A DNA stretch of 64,000 nt from positions 496,001-560,000 of the forward strand of contig JANINQ010000005.1 of the NCBI GenBank assembly GCA_024508675.1, written 5' to 3'. Numbering within the stretch: position 1 is the first letter of the stretch; every line of letters starts with the position of its first letter. The notes below the pieces were generated by a model. It saw only the letters and a program-made list of their open reading frames with translations. It was not told the origin of the DNA and did not search any database. Both the position numbers and the translations under genes were made by a program. The stretch is from Afipia sp. (GTDB taxonomy: Bacteria > Pseudomonadota > Alphaproteobacteria > Rhizobiales > Xanthobacteraceae). Shown here piece by piece: positions 43,394 through 51,681 of this stretch.

Positions 43394-44241
43394 TCCCCGC
43401 TTCTTTCGATTACGTTCGGGCTACATCGCTTTCACACGCCATCGCCCTGTTGCAGGACGATCCCGATGGCACAAAGCTTGTTGCCGGCGGGCATACACTG
43501 ATCCCCACCCTCAAGCTGCGGCTCGCATCGCCCAAACTTCTGATCGATATTCGTCATGTCGAGGAGCTGAAGGGAGTCGAGATCGGCGAAACCATCAGAA
43601 TTGGCGCGCTGACCACCCATGCCGAGCTTCTCGCGTCCGATCCGCTCAACGAGGTTCTGCCGATCTTTCGTCAGGCCGCCGATATCATCGCCGATCCTCA
43701 GGTACGCAATCGCGGCACCATCGGCGGATCGTTGGCCAATGCCGATCCGGCAGCCGACTGGCCCGCCGTGGTCGTTGCGCTGAACGCCGAGCTGGAATTG
43801 ACAGGCCCCGAGGGCCGCAGACACGTTACCGCGCAGGATTTCTTTCTCGATATATTCACGACCGCGCTGAACCCCAGCGAGGTCCTCACGGCAGTCCACA
43901 TTTCCCGTCCATTGACGGGAACGCAATTCAGGTATCGGAAAATCCGTCATCCGGCCAGCGGCTATGCCGTCGTCGGCGTTGCAGTTGCCCTCAGCCTCAA
44001 GGGGAACAGTGTCGCGCATGCAGGCATTGGCATCACAGGGGCGACCAGCCACGCCTTTACCCCAGACAGCGCAACGCAATTTCTACTCGGCAAATCTCTC
44101 ACGCGGGAGAATATCGACGAGGCAGCAAGGCTCGCGAGCGAGCAAGCCGATTGCATGTCCGATCACTACGCCTCGTCGGAATATCGCAAACACCTCGTCC
44201 GCACGGAAGTCGCCCGCGCGCTGTCATCATTCAAGGCCTGA
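43390..44241 (+). CDS. Molybdenum hydroxylase medium FAD subunit (CoxM type)
   Basis: A 283-aa flavoprotein. The FAD-binding motifs are AGGHTLIPTLKLRLASP (about 34-50) and TIGGSLANADPAADWP (about 110-125). The CO_deh_flav C-terminal domain spans about 175-280. It passes electrons from the [2Fe-2S] subunit to an acceptor, probably quinone. The ATG at 43390 overlaps the large-subunit stop; the frame from 43270 is rejected as it lies inside that gene. Confidence 0.92.
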   Translation: MIPASFDYVRATSLSHAIALLQDDPDGTKLVAGGHTLIPTLKLRLASPKLLIDIRHVEELKGVEIGETIRIGALTTHAELLASDPLNEVLPIFRQAADIIADPQVRNRGTIGGSLANADPAADWPAVVVALNAELELTGPEGRRHVTAQDFFLDIFTTALNPSEVLTAVHISRPLTGTQFRYRKIRHPASGYAVVGVAVALSLKGNSVAHAGIGITGATSHAFTPDSATQFLLGKSLTRENIDEAARLASEQADCMSDHYASSEYRKHLVRTEVARALSSFKA

Positions 44242-44253
44242 CGGATCATCCTG

Positions 44254-45204
44254 ATGCTGAAGCACCACCACGCCTACACCAACGGTGTCCGGCTCCACTA
44301 CGTCGAGCAAGGAACGGGACCGCTTGTCCTTCTGTGCCACGGCTGGCCAGAGTCCTGGTATTCATGGCGGCATCAGATTGATGCTCTCGCCAATGCCGGA
44401 TACCGTGTCGTGGCGCCCGATCAGCGAGGATACGGAACAAGCGATGCTCCGCATGCGGTCGATGCTTACGGCATTCTTGATCTGGTCGGAGATCTTGTCG
44501 GCCTCGTCCACGCACTCAGCGAAGAAAAGGCGATTATTGTCGGCCACGACTGGGGATCGATGGTCGCCGCTCCCGCGGCCTTGCTGCGGCCGGACATCTT
44601 CCGCGCGGTTGGCCTGCTAAGCGTTCCCTATATTCCGCGCCGTGCCGTGAGGCCGGCAACACGCTTCGAAACCATGTCGCAAAAACGGCACTTCTATCAG
44701 GCTTATTTTCAACCTGTCGGCCATGTCGAGAAAGAACTCGAGGAAGATTACCGCAAGACAGTTCTCGGTGTTCTTTACACAGCATCCGGCGACTGGTCCG
44801 GTCACGGCTTTGCGGTGTTCGACAAGACGACCCGGCTGGTGGACAATCTTGCCATTCCTTCAAAACTGCCCGCATGGCTCACCGAGGACGACATCGCATA
44901 CTATGTCGATCAGTTTCGCATCTCGGGCTTTCGCGGACCGATCAACTGGTATCGCAACATGGACCGCAACTGGGCGCTGACGGCGTTCCTCGATGGCGCA
45001 AAACTTTCGCAACCAGCGATCTTTATCGCCGGCGAAAAGGATGGCGTGCTCAAAATTGCGGCTGAGGAATTCGAGGCCCTCGAACGCAATGTGCCCAACC
45101 TTACCAAAAAGGTTGTGATACCCGGCGCAGGTCACTGGATTCAGCAGGAGCGCCCGTCGGACGTCAGCGACCTCTTGATCTCGTTTGTCCGCGGGCTTGA
45201 TTGA
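44254..45204 (+). CDS. Alpha/beta hydrolase, epoxide hydrolase-like
   Basis: A 316-aa hydrolase. Oxyanion motif HGWPESWYSWR (about 29), nucleophile Asp in GHDWGS (about 103), catalytic His in GAGHWIQQERP (about 290), and a cap domain (about 140-230) with Tyr residues, together as in soluble epoxide hydrolases; haloalkane dehalogenases look similar but use a Trp after the nucleophile differently. It is 12 bases after the medium subunit, so co-transcribed with the hydroxylase. Likely acts on a product or precursor of the hydroxylation. Confidence 0.85.
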   Translation: MLKHHHAYTNGVRLHYVEQGTGPLVLLCHGWPESWYSWRHQIDALANAGYRVVAPDQRGYGTSDAPHAVDAYGILDLVGDLVGLVHALSEEKAIIVGHDWGSMVAAPAALLRPDIFRAVGLLSVPYIPRRAVRPATRFETMSQKRHFYQAYFQPVGHVEKELEEDYRKTVLGVLYTASGDWSGHGFAVFDKTTRLVDNLAIPSKLPAWLTEDDIAYYVDQFRISGFRGPINWYRNMDRNWALTAFLDGAKLSQPAIFIAGEKDGVLKIAAEEFEALERNVPNLTKKVVIPGAGHWIQQERPSDVSDLLISFVRGLD

Positions 45205-45216
45205 TCGAACGGGTGA

Positions 45217-45753
45217 TCAGCGCTTACCGGACGAACGCGAAGGCTTCGCGGCAACGGGCTTGCCGTCCGCCCCAAATCGCTTCCGGTTGAACGGAACGGC
45301 GCCTGACCCCGGAACGATTTCGATGTCCTCAAGGCGAAGCGGCGCACCGCGCGCATTGAGAACTTCGGGATACTTGATTTCCTCGCCGTTGAAACGATCG
45401 TTGAAAACCACCTGCGGCCCGGCCGGTTCGGCCAGCCAGTCATCGCCCCACTTCTTCAAAGCAAGATAGGTGGGAAAGAAATCGCGGCCCTTTTCCGTCA
45501 GCACGTATTCATAGCGGCCAGCGTGCTCGGGCAGCGGAATCTTCGCCATGATGCCCGCATCGACCAGCTTCTTCAGGCGCGTGCTGAGAATATTTGGCGC
45601 GATGCCGACATAATACTGAAACTCGTCGAACCGCTTGACCCCATAATAGGCCTCCCGGAGAAGCAGGATGGACCAGCGGTCTCCAATCGCCTCCATCGCG
45701 CGTGCGACGGAACACTCCCTGTTGGCTATGCGGCTCCGCTTCACATCCGCCAT
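45217..45753 (-). CDS. HxlR family transcriptional regulator (downstream copy)
   Basis: A 178-aa regulator of the HxlR family: ECSVARAMEAIGDRWSILLLREA, then IAPNILSTRLKKLVDAGI and YEYVLTEKGRDFFPTYLAL. One conserved Cys is at about residue 14. The C-terminal tail is basic (RKRFGADGKPVAAKPSRSSGKR). ATG at 45753 has GAGG 12 bases before; the longer frame (45903) reads through the palindrome. It converges on the hydrolase gene with 12 bases between, and is only distantly like the HxlR protein at 39156. Confidence 0.87.
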   Translation of the reverse strand: MADVKRSRIANRECSVARAMEAIGDRWSILLLREAYYGVKRFDEFQYYVGIAPNILSTRLKKLVDAGIMAKIPLPEHAGRYEYVLTEKGRDFFPTYLALKKWGDDWLAEPAGPQVVFNDRFNGEEIKYPEVLNARGAPLRLEDIEIVPGSGAVPFNRKRFGADGKPVAAKPSRSSGKR

Positions 45754-45771
45754 CGCAACTTCAATCCTCGA

Positions 45772-45808
45772 ATCCGGCTCTGTTATCTGTCTTATATCAG
45801 AGCCGGAT
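45772..45808. promoter_or_regulatory. Long palindrome before the downstream HxlR gene
   Basis: Perfect 11-base arms ATCCGGCTCTG and CAGAGCCGGAT around 15 bases, with TAT/ATA continuing the symmetry inside. It is 18 bases before the HxlR start codon and 49 bases after the binding-protein stop. It may be the HxlR operator, or a terminator for the operon upstream; the lack of a T-run favours an operator. Confidence 0.65.
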
Positions 45809-45857
45809 ACCGGTATGTCCAGTGTTCGGCGGCCTGCATCGGCCCGCCTTGCGGAGG

Positions 45858-47078
45858 TTATGGACCCGAATTGGCTTCGATCACCGGTCCGAACGGCTGC
45901 CACCGCTCGCCCACCAGCCGCCGCAGCTGGATGGATTTGATCGGCGCGAAGTCATCGGGCCCGGTACTGATCTTGATGCCGGGCATCAGCATGTCGAGTT
46001 CCAGACCCTTGATGCTGGCAGCCTGCCGCATGATGTTCTCCCGGGTCAGGTTATCCCCCGCCTGTTTCAACACCTGCACCATTGCCTGCGCCATGATATA
46101 GCCTTGTGTATTTCCGGTCGCGGTCACGTCAGCTCCCGGATAGTATTTCTCCAGGAATGCGAGGTAAGTCCTGACGCCGGCATCATTTGCCATGGCCGGA
46201 TCGGTGGCATCCTTCAAAAATCCTCCACTGACGATCCCTTGAGAGATTTCAAAGCCTGCTGGCTTAATGACGCTTCCGATCGAGGCCGCTGGAATATTCA
46301 GAACGTGAATCGGCTTCCAGTCGAGTTCTGCCACCTTGCGGATCGCCTGAGCGGCGAACTTCGGTCCCGCAAAATTCATGAAGATGTCGGCGCCGCTCGC
46401 CTTCAGCCCGACAACCTGGGAATCGACGCTCGGAACGGACACTTCATAGCTCGATTCCGCGACGATCATTGAAGCTTTCGCGCCGAGCCCCTGCTTCAGC
46501 CCGTTCAGAATGTCCTTGCCGTAATCATCGTTCTGATACAGCACAGCGATCTTTCCGCCGGGATGATTGGCTGCGATGTATTGCCCGTACACCCTGCCCT
46601 CGTTCAGGAACGACGGCTGAAAACCCATGGTCCATGGAAAGTTCTTCGGATCGTTCCACTTCGACCCACCGCCGCCAACAAAGAGCTGAGGCACCTTCTT
46701 CGAGTTCATATACTTATGAATGGCGGTATTAGTCGGAACGCCGAACGTGCTGAACAGCAGCAGGACTTCATCATTCTCGACAAGCCGGCGCACCTGTTCG
46801 ACGGTCTTCGGCGGACTGTAGGCATCGTCGTAGCTGATGAACCTGATCTTCCTCCCGTTGACTCCACCTTCCGCATTCACCTTATCAAAATAGGCGGCTT
46901 CCGCTTTCCCGAGTAAACCCCACGCCGACCCCTGCCCGCTGTAAGGCATCGTGTTACCGATCTTGATTTCAGTATCGCTGGCGCCGGTGTCGTATTTCTT
47001 TTCGCTCGCGGCCGCTCCGAGAGCCAGAGCAATCGTAGCCGTGCATGCGATGGATAAAAGAGCTGCTATTCTTTTCAT
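45858..47078 (-). CDS. ABC transporter substrate-binding protein (branched-chain type), orphan
   Basis: A 406-aa periplasmic protein, Peripla_BP_6 type. Signal peptide about 1-24 (LGAAASEK), then TEIKIGNTMPYSGQGSAWG; later KIAVLYQNDDYGKDILNGL and GNTQGYIMAQAMV. No permease or ATPase lies nearby, so it must share another HAAT transporter (perhaps livHMGF at 970-4225) or act as a sensor. It is the last gene after CoA-transferase, crotonase and fumarylacetoacetase-like genes, and is probably the uptake arm of that pathway. A hairpin (47109-47132) separates it from the CoA-transferase. Confidence 0.88.
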   Translation of the reverse strand: MKRIAALLSIACTATIALALGAAASEKKYDTGASDTEIKIGNTMPYSGQGSAWGLLGKAEAAYFDKVNAEGGVNGRKIRFISYDDAYSPPKTVEQVRRLVENDEVLLLFSTFGVPTNTAIHKYMNSKKVPQLFVGGGGSKWNDPKNFPWTMGFQPSFLNEGRVYGQYIAANHPGGKIAVLYQNDDYGKDILNGLKQGLGAKASMIVAESSYEVSVPSVDSQVVGLKASGADIFMNFAGPKFAAQAIRKVAELDWKPIHVLNIPAASIGSVIKPAGFEISQGIVSGGFLKDATDPAMANDAGVRTYLAFLEKYYPGADVTATGNTQGYIMAQAMVQVLKQAGDNLTRENIMRQAASIKGLELDMLMPGIKISTGPDDFAPIKSIQLRRLVGERWQPFGPVIEANSGP

Positions 47079-47108
47079 CTCAATGTCCTCCCGATACAGT
47101 TTCTCGTT

Positions 47109-47132
47109 GCGGCCGCGAGAACTCGCGGCCGC
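47109..47132 (-). repeat. GC-rich hairpin between CoA-transferase and binding-protein genes
   Basis: Perfect 11-base arms GCGGCCGCGAG and CTCGCGGCCGC around a 2-base loop. No T-run follows, so it is unlikely to be a simple terminator. It lies 31 bases before the binding-protein start codon and may protect or process the mRNA so that the binding protein is made in larger amounts. Confidence 0.6.
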
Positions 47133-47160
47133 TTATGCAATTCAACAATCGGTATTTCAG

Positions 47161-48426
47161 TCAGGCCGCCTGGCCTGATTCCTCGGATGGCTTGGCCACC
47201 ACGTCCGGCTCAAGAGCCCGGCGATGCGAAACAAGCACCCCCGCCTCGGTCAGCCGATCAAGCTCCGATTGGCCGATGCCGAGTTCACCGAACACGACAC
47301 GGTTATGCTCACCCTGGAACGCGGGTGTCCCGATCGGAGTCAGTTCTTCTCCCGAGAAGCGCCATGGACGGCCTGGCAACCGGTATTCGCCGCCACTGCG
47401 GTCGGAAACGTGTTGCACGGCGCCCCAGTAATCGCTCCATTCCGATTTCGTCAGATCCTTGATCGACCGGATTTCGCCCATCGCGATCTTGGCTTCGTCA
47501 AACTGGGCATCGAGCGTCGCCATATCAGGAAACGTCAATATCCAGGACTGGATGATCTGATGCAGCACACCGAAGTTCAGCCGCCGCGCTGCGGCAGACG
47601 AAAATCTCGGATCGTCCATCAGATCGACCCGCCGCATCGCCCGCATCCATGACGGGAATGTTCGGCTCCCGACAATACTGGTGGCGACGGTGAAGTGTTC
47701 ACCCTGCGGGCCGGAGAAGAACGAGCAGTCGGTGGCGCCAAGCACCGCCGGCTCCGCGCCGATATCGTCATCGGACAGATCGACATGGGCGCGCTCGTTG
47801 ACCGCGAGCAAAGTCGCGGCCATCGCCACATCGATACATTGCCCCTTCCCGGTGGTCTGTCGGCTGTTGAGCGCGGCCAGAATGGCGATCACGGCCTGCA
47901 GGCCGGCATAGACGTCGGCATGGGACAGACTATCAGTCCGAGGCTCGGTGAGCGCCTCGCCATAATGGCGCACACTATTTTCGGTGAAACCGGCCTCGGC
48001 CTGAACGGTTGGCGCATACGCCATGCGGCTGCGCCATGGGCCGCCCTGTCCATACCCCGTGATGGATGCATAGATCAGCCGCGGATTTCGCTTCGACAGC
48101 GTTTCATAGTCGAGACCAAAGAATCCGAGCGTACCTGCCCGGAAATTCTCGACAATGATGTCCGCCGTGTCGCACAGCTTCAACACCAGCTCATAAGCAC
48201 CCGGCACGTTGAGATTGATGCTGACATTGCGCTTTCCCGCATTCTGCTGCGCATAGTAACCCGACATGCCATCGGTCGAAGGAAATGCGAAGCGCGAGAC
48301 GTCCGGGCTGGGCGGCTCGATCTTGATAACCTCGGCACCGAGGTCCTGAAGCGTGCGCGCGCATAGCGGACCGGCGAGCACGCGGGAAAAATCGACAACA
48401 CGAAGACCGCTGAGAGGACCGCTCAT
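47161..48426 (-). CDS. CaiB/BaiF family CoA-transferase
   Basis: A 421-aa family III CoA-transferase. It begins GPLSGLRVVDFSRVLAGPL; the catalytic Asp is probably that in LSHADVYAGLQAVIAILAAL (about 170), and NLNVPGAYELVLKLCDTADIIVENF is typical. It transfers CoA between acids (formyl-CoA transferase mechanism). ATG 48426 is one base from the end of the crotonase gene; the longer frame at 48480 lies inside it. No sign of a racemase His in the family position. Confidence 0.88.
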   Translation of the reverse strand: MSGPLSGLRVVDFSRVLAGPLCARTLQDLGAEVIKIEPPSPDVSRFAFPSTDGMSGYYAQQNAGKRNVSINLNVPGAYELVLKLCDTADIIVENFRAGTLGFFGLDYETLSKRNPRLIYASITGYGQGGPWRSRMAYAPTVQAEAGFTENSVRHYGEALTEPRTDSLSHADVYAGLQAVIAILAALNSRQTTGKGQCIDVAMAATLLAVNERAHVDLSDDDIGAEPAVLGATDCSFFSGPQGEHFTVATSIVGSRTFPSWMRAMRRVDLMDDPRFSSAAARRLNFGVLHQIIQSWILTFPDMATLDAQFDEAKIAMGEIRSIKDLTKSEWSDYWGAVQHVSDRSGGEYRLPGRPWRFSGEELTPIGTPAFQGEHNRVVFGELGIGQSELDRLTEAGVLVSHRRALEPDVVAKPSEESGQAA

Positions 48427-48427
48427 G

Positions 48428-49255
48428 TCAGCGCCCCGCAAACTTGGCAAGACCGGGTCCGTTCTTGCGGAATGATGCAAGGCCGGTCTTCAGGTCTTCG
48501 GATGCCCAGATCGGAGTCTGCACCCGCACCATCGCCTCGTCGGCCGCGGCAACGCCTTCATTGGCAGCTATATGAGCGAGTTCCTTTGTGGCGGCATGCG
48601 CGAGTGTCGGTCCCTGCGCAAACTCTTCGGCGATGGCCATTGTCGCCTTCTCCAGCGACTCTTCCGGTACGGTCAGATTGATGAGGCCCCACTTCTCCAG
48701 CGTCGGAGCATCGTAACGGCGCGCAAGCATCGACATCTCCTTGGCCCGCAAGGTGCCAATTCGCTGCACTTGACGCTGAATGCCGCCAAGCAGCGGATGC
48801 AGCCCGAGGGTTGCCTCCACTGATCCGATCTTCGCCGACGACGCAGCAATGATGTAGTCGCAGCACAACGCGAGTTCGAGGCCGCCGCCAAGGCAAACAC
48901 CGTGAACGCTGGCAATAAGGGGAATCGGCAACAGTTCCATGAAGCGGAGGAATTCAACGCCGCTCATGCGGCGATTTTCGCTTGCTGACGTTGCCGTGCC
49001 TTCCGCAACCCGCTTGTCGAAAATATCGAGGTCCGCCCCGGCGGAGAAATGCCTCAAGCCGCTACGGATAACAATCGCGCGGCTTCCGGCTTTTTGCGCC
49101 TCTTCGATCTGACCTACGATCGCGTTGATCAGCTTGGGGCCCAGCAGATTGTAGGGCCGATACACCATCGTAATAATTGAGATATTCCCGCGCTGCTCGC
49201 GCGTGACCAGTGCTTCCTCGGACAAGGTTCGCCTCCTGTTTACCGGCGCGTTCAT
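48428..49255 (-). CDS. Enoyl-CoA hydratase (crotonase) family protein
   Basis: A 275-aa crotonase with both catalytic Glu positions present by my alignment: GGGLELALCCD and SVEATLGLHPLLGG. The oxyanion-hole region is HFSAGADLDIF. A true hydratase is thus plausible. It is 68 bases after the fumarylacetoacetase-like gene. A TetR-type operator candidate lies 35-55 bases before the ATG. Confidence 0.88.
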   Translation of the reverse strand: MNAPVNRRRTLSEEALVTREQRGNISIITMVYRPYNLLGPKLINAIVGQIEEAQKAGSRAIVIRSGLRHFSAGADLDIFDKRVAEGTATSASENRRMSGVEFLRFMELLPIPLIASVHGVCLGGGLELALCCDYIIAASSAKIGSVEATLGLHPLLGGIQRQVQRIGTLRAKEMSMLARRYDAPTLEKWGLINLTVPEESLEKATMAIAEEFAQGPTLAHAATKELAHIAANEGVAAADEAMVRVQTPIWASEDLKTGLASFRKNGPGLAKFAGR

Positions 49256-49289
49256 TCGCGCCGGTTGTTTCCAGGAGCAGACTAGTCAA

Positions 49290-49310
49290 TGACTTTCATT
49301 TTGCAAGTTA
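49290..49310. promoter_or_regulatory. Candidate TetR operator, copy 2
   Basis: Read on the minus strand, TAACTTGCAAAATGAAAGTC plus a final A matches 18 of 21 positions of the core of the long palindrome at 50362-50400. It lies between the fumarylacetoacetase-like gene and the crotonase gene. Confidence 0.6.
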
Positions 49311-49323
49311 TAAATCACGCAGA

Positions 49324-50313
49324 TCAGACATCCTGCCGCTCGACGCGGTTTCGCAGGACGCCGATCTTCTCGACTTCGAGCTCGATCCTGTCCCCGTGCT
49401 CGAGATACCAGCCAAGCTCCAGACCGCACCCGTTGCCTACCGTTCCCGAGCCGATGAACTCGCCCGGCATCAGGGTCTCGTCCTGCGTAACATGGGCAAT
49501 GATCTCCTCGAACGAGAACAACATGCCATCGCTGACACCCTGCGAGCGGACCTTGCCGTTGACGCGGACTTCCATGTTGAGCTTGTATGGATCTCCGATC
49601 TCGTCCGGAGTCACGATCCACGGCCCGAGCACATTTCCGCCGTCAAAGCTCTTTCCTTTGGCTGGGCCAAGGCGCCCTTCCATCTCGACGCGCTGGGCAT
49701 CGCGCGCGGAGAAATCGTTAAAGATCGTGAAACCGAAGATATGGTCGCGCGCCTTCGCCGCAGAAATATTAGCGCCCTTGTTCTTGGTGATGACGCCAAA
49801 CTCAAGCTCGTAATCCATGACTTTGCTGTAACGCGGCCATTTTACCGTGGTGTTTGTGCCCTGCACGCTGAAGCGATTGGTGATGTAATAGATCGGCTGC
49901 TTCCGATAGATTTCCGGCAGATCCGGGAGCGGTTCAGCTTCCAGACGCGCAAGCTCAGCAGCATTTCCTTCCGTGCGTGCTTTCAGTTTGAGCTGACCTC
50001 GCGGCGATTGACGAATATGCAATGGAAAGGACATGCCGTCGCGCATTTGACGCGGCTCCGGAACAGGCGCGAGAATCTCCGTTCCGTTGACAGGCACCGA
50101 CAGGTTCTGATCGCTGCCGTAACGCGCAAACAGTGATCTTGCGCGATCGAGCGCCGCATCGCCTCCGTCAATCAATGCCAGCATGGAATTGAAGGCCGGA
50201 TCGTTCTCCCCGGCACGGGCCGAGGCGCCCGTCAGATCGAACAGGCTCGCATCATCCTGATGCACGATTGCGATCCGTTCACGGTCATTGAGGCGATATG
50301 TTGCAAGTTTCAC
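49324..50313 (-). CDS. Fumarylacetoacetate hydrolase (FAH) family protein
   Basis: A 329-aa FAH-family enzyme. The metal ligands fit DYELEFGVI (about 168), GFTIFNDFSARDAQ (about 195) and K-x-FDGGNVLGPWIVT (about 220). The last part (FIGSGTVGNGCGLELG) is the typical C-terminal loop. Members hydrolyse or decarboxylate beta-diketo or acylpyruvate compounds with Mg2+. It opens the minus-strand operon; a 39-base palindrome lies 49 bases upstream. Length is a little above the usual 280. Confidence 0.9.
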   Translation of the reverse strand: MKLATYRLNDRERIAIVHQDDASLFDLTGASARAGENDPAFNSMLALIDGGDAALDRARSLFARYGSDQNLSVPVNGTEILAPVPEPRQMRDGMSFPLHIRQSPRGQLKLKARTEGNAAELARLEAEPLPDLPEIYRKQPIYYITNRFSVQGTNTTVKWPRYSKVMDYELEFGVITKNKGANISAAKARDHIFGFTIFNDFSARDAQRVEMEGRLGPAKGKSFDGGNVLGPWIVTPDEIGDPYKLNMEVRVNGKVRSQGVSDGMLFSFEEIIAHVTQDETLMPGEFIGSGTVGNGCGLELGWYLEHGDRIELEVEKIGVLRNRVERQDV

Positions 50314-50361
50314 CGGTTGTTTCCTCTCGCTGGGCAGATGTCATTCTGAATTCTCACGAAC

Positions 50362-50400
50362 GTATCCACATAACTTGCATAATGCAAGTTACGTGGATAC
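50362..50400. promoter_or_regulatory. 39-base palindrome, candidate TetR operator, copy 1
   Basis: Arms GTATCCACATAACTTGCAT (50362-50380) and ATGCAAGTTACGTGGATAC (50382-50400), one mismatch in 19 and a 1-base centre. It lies upstream of the FAH-family gene. The core TAACTTGCAT/ATGCAAGTTA recurs, less perfectly, at 49290 and at 51609. Confidence 0.8.
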
Positions 50401-50519
50401 ACTCCTGGATTCGAGAGGGTAGGCCAGCTTGAAACCAATAGGAATTGGCCTCAGTCCGCCGAACTATCCCACTTCCCTTCCTTATCGGCCAGCAAGCAGA
50501 GCGTATTTCTGCGGCGGCG

Positions 50520-51311
50520 CTACCGCCCCTTGAATACAGCCTGGCGGCGCTCCACGAAGGACTGAATGCCCTCTTTCATATCCTCGCTGCTCATCACCCG
50601 ATCCCGAATACTTGGAATGATATCGATTGCGGCCTTCTCGCCGGCCTCGATGAACTGAAGCGCGGCCTGCTTGGTGATCTGAATGCCGATCGGCGCATTC
50701 TTCGCGATTGTCTGGGCGATTTCCATCGCTCGCTCGATCTGCGTCCCCGCGGGAACGACTTCCTGAACCAAGCCGATCTTGAGGGCTCGGTCGGCCTTGA
50801 ACTCGTCACACAGGAAGAGATGGTACATCGCGTCACCCCAGCCCATCCGTGTCAGGTAACGGAAATGCGCGCCGCCGAGAGGCGCAATGCCGCGCTTGGA
50901 TTCCATCTGGCAGAAACGCGAGTTGTCGGCGGCAATGACGATATCGCCAGCCAGCGATATTTCGATGCCGATGGTAAAGACAATACCCTGGACCGCGGTA
51001 ACAATGGGTTTTCGGCATCGGCTCCGAAGGCCAAACGGATCGATGTTACCCTCGGGAAGCGGCTTCACGGTGGCTTTGGGGCCGAAGAACTTCGGCATGT
51101 CCAGCCCCGCCGTGAAATCCTCTCCATTCGCGCAAAGCAGGCCCACCCACAGGTTTTCATCGCGATCGAGAAGCGTGATCGCGTCAGACAGTTCTCGCAT
51201 CATCTCCGGACTGAATGCGTTCTTTTTTGCCGCGTTGTCGATGATGACCTTGAGAACATGACCGTGCGTCTCGTGATACACGCGGCCGGCTTTTTCTGGG
51301 GTATCTGCCAT
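50520..51311 (-). CDS. Enoyl-CoA hydratase/isomerase (crotonase) family protein
   Basis: A 263-aa crotonase. The Glu positions appear kept: TIGIEISLAGD and QMESKRGIAPLGGAHF. The oxyanion-hole loop reads DFTAGLDMPKFFGPKATV. ATG 51311 has AGGAGC 6 bases before it; the frame from 51404 is rejected. It is divergent from the TetR gene with a 370-base gap, and is separate from the FAH operon by 206 bases. Confidence 0.88.
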   Translation of the reverse strand: MADTPEKAGRVYHETHGHVLKVIIDNAAKKNAFSPEMMRELSDAITLLDRDENLWVGLLCANGEDFTAGLDMPKFFGPKATVKPLPEGNIDPFGLRSRCRKPIVTAVQGIVFTIGIEISLAGDIVIAADNSRFCQMESKRGIAPLGGAHFRYLTRMGWGDAMYHLFLCDEFKADRALKIGLVQEVVPAGTQIERAMEIAQTIAKNAPIGIQITKQAALQFIEAGEKAAIDIIPSIRDRVMSSEDMKEGIQSFVERRQAVFKGR

Positions 51312-51600
51312 ATCAAGCTCCTGGAGTTTGCGGATGAGAAAGGAAATCAGTGAGAGATAAGGATGGCGGCAGCATTCAGTTCGCCGGCATAAAGCCGCTG
51401 GCATCTCCCGCCTCGTGATTGCGGAAATCGCGCTCGCATGGGTGTTTGCCGGACCAGTGAGTTCAACGGCTCCCCCTGATGCTGGCCGTTTCCCGGCTCA
51501 TGCGGACGCATCCGGGCAAGCAAGGTCCTACCTCGCGCCCGGTATTCGCCTGAAAATTCAATGGAAATTGCTGCGAGCCATGCGTACTGTGCCCACAACA

Positions 51601-51627
51601 AAGTGCATGACAAGCATTATGCACTTT
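51601..51627. promoter_or_regulatory. Candidate TetR operator, copy 3
   Basis: AAGTGCAT and ATGCACTT arms; the core GCATTATGC (51614-51622) on the other strand matches the TGCATAATGC centre of the 50362 palindrome, 14 of 19 positions over the aligned core. It is 55 bases before the TetR start codon. Confidence 0.6.
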
Positions 51628-51651
51628 CAGCATGATGACTATCATGCTGAG
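51628..51651. promoter_or_regulatory. Palindrome next to the TetR start
   Basis: Perfect 10-base arms TCAGCATGAT and ATCATGCTGA around GACT. It is 31 bases before the TetR GTG start; could be a second operator for autoregulation or an RNA hairpin in the leader. Confidence 0.6.
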
Positions 51652-51681
51652 CGTCAAGCGCTAAGTTCGAAGGATTTTGCC

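Larger units (their letters stand above)
51312..51681. other. Divergent control region between crotonase and TetR genes
   Basis: About 370 bases, no gene. The TetR side holds two symmetric elements, at 51601-51627 and 51628-51651. Nothing was recognised in 51330-51590. Confidence 0.6.

Noticed and set aside
40531-44241. Aerobic CO dehydrogenase (form I)
   Set aside because: The large subunit has AYRGYGR and not the AYxCSFR loop with the copper-binding Cys, and the gene order is small-large-medium.
50435-50448. Small inverted repeat CCAAT-AGGA-ATTGG as terminator after the crotonase gene
   Set aside because: Only 5-base AT-rich arms and no T-run; not better than chance.
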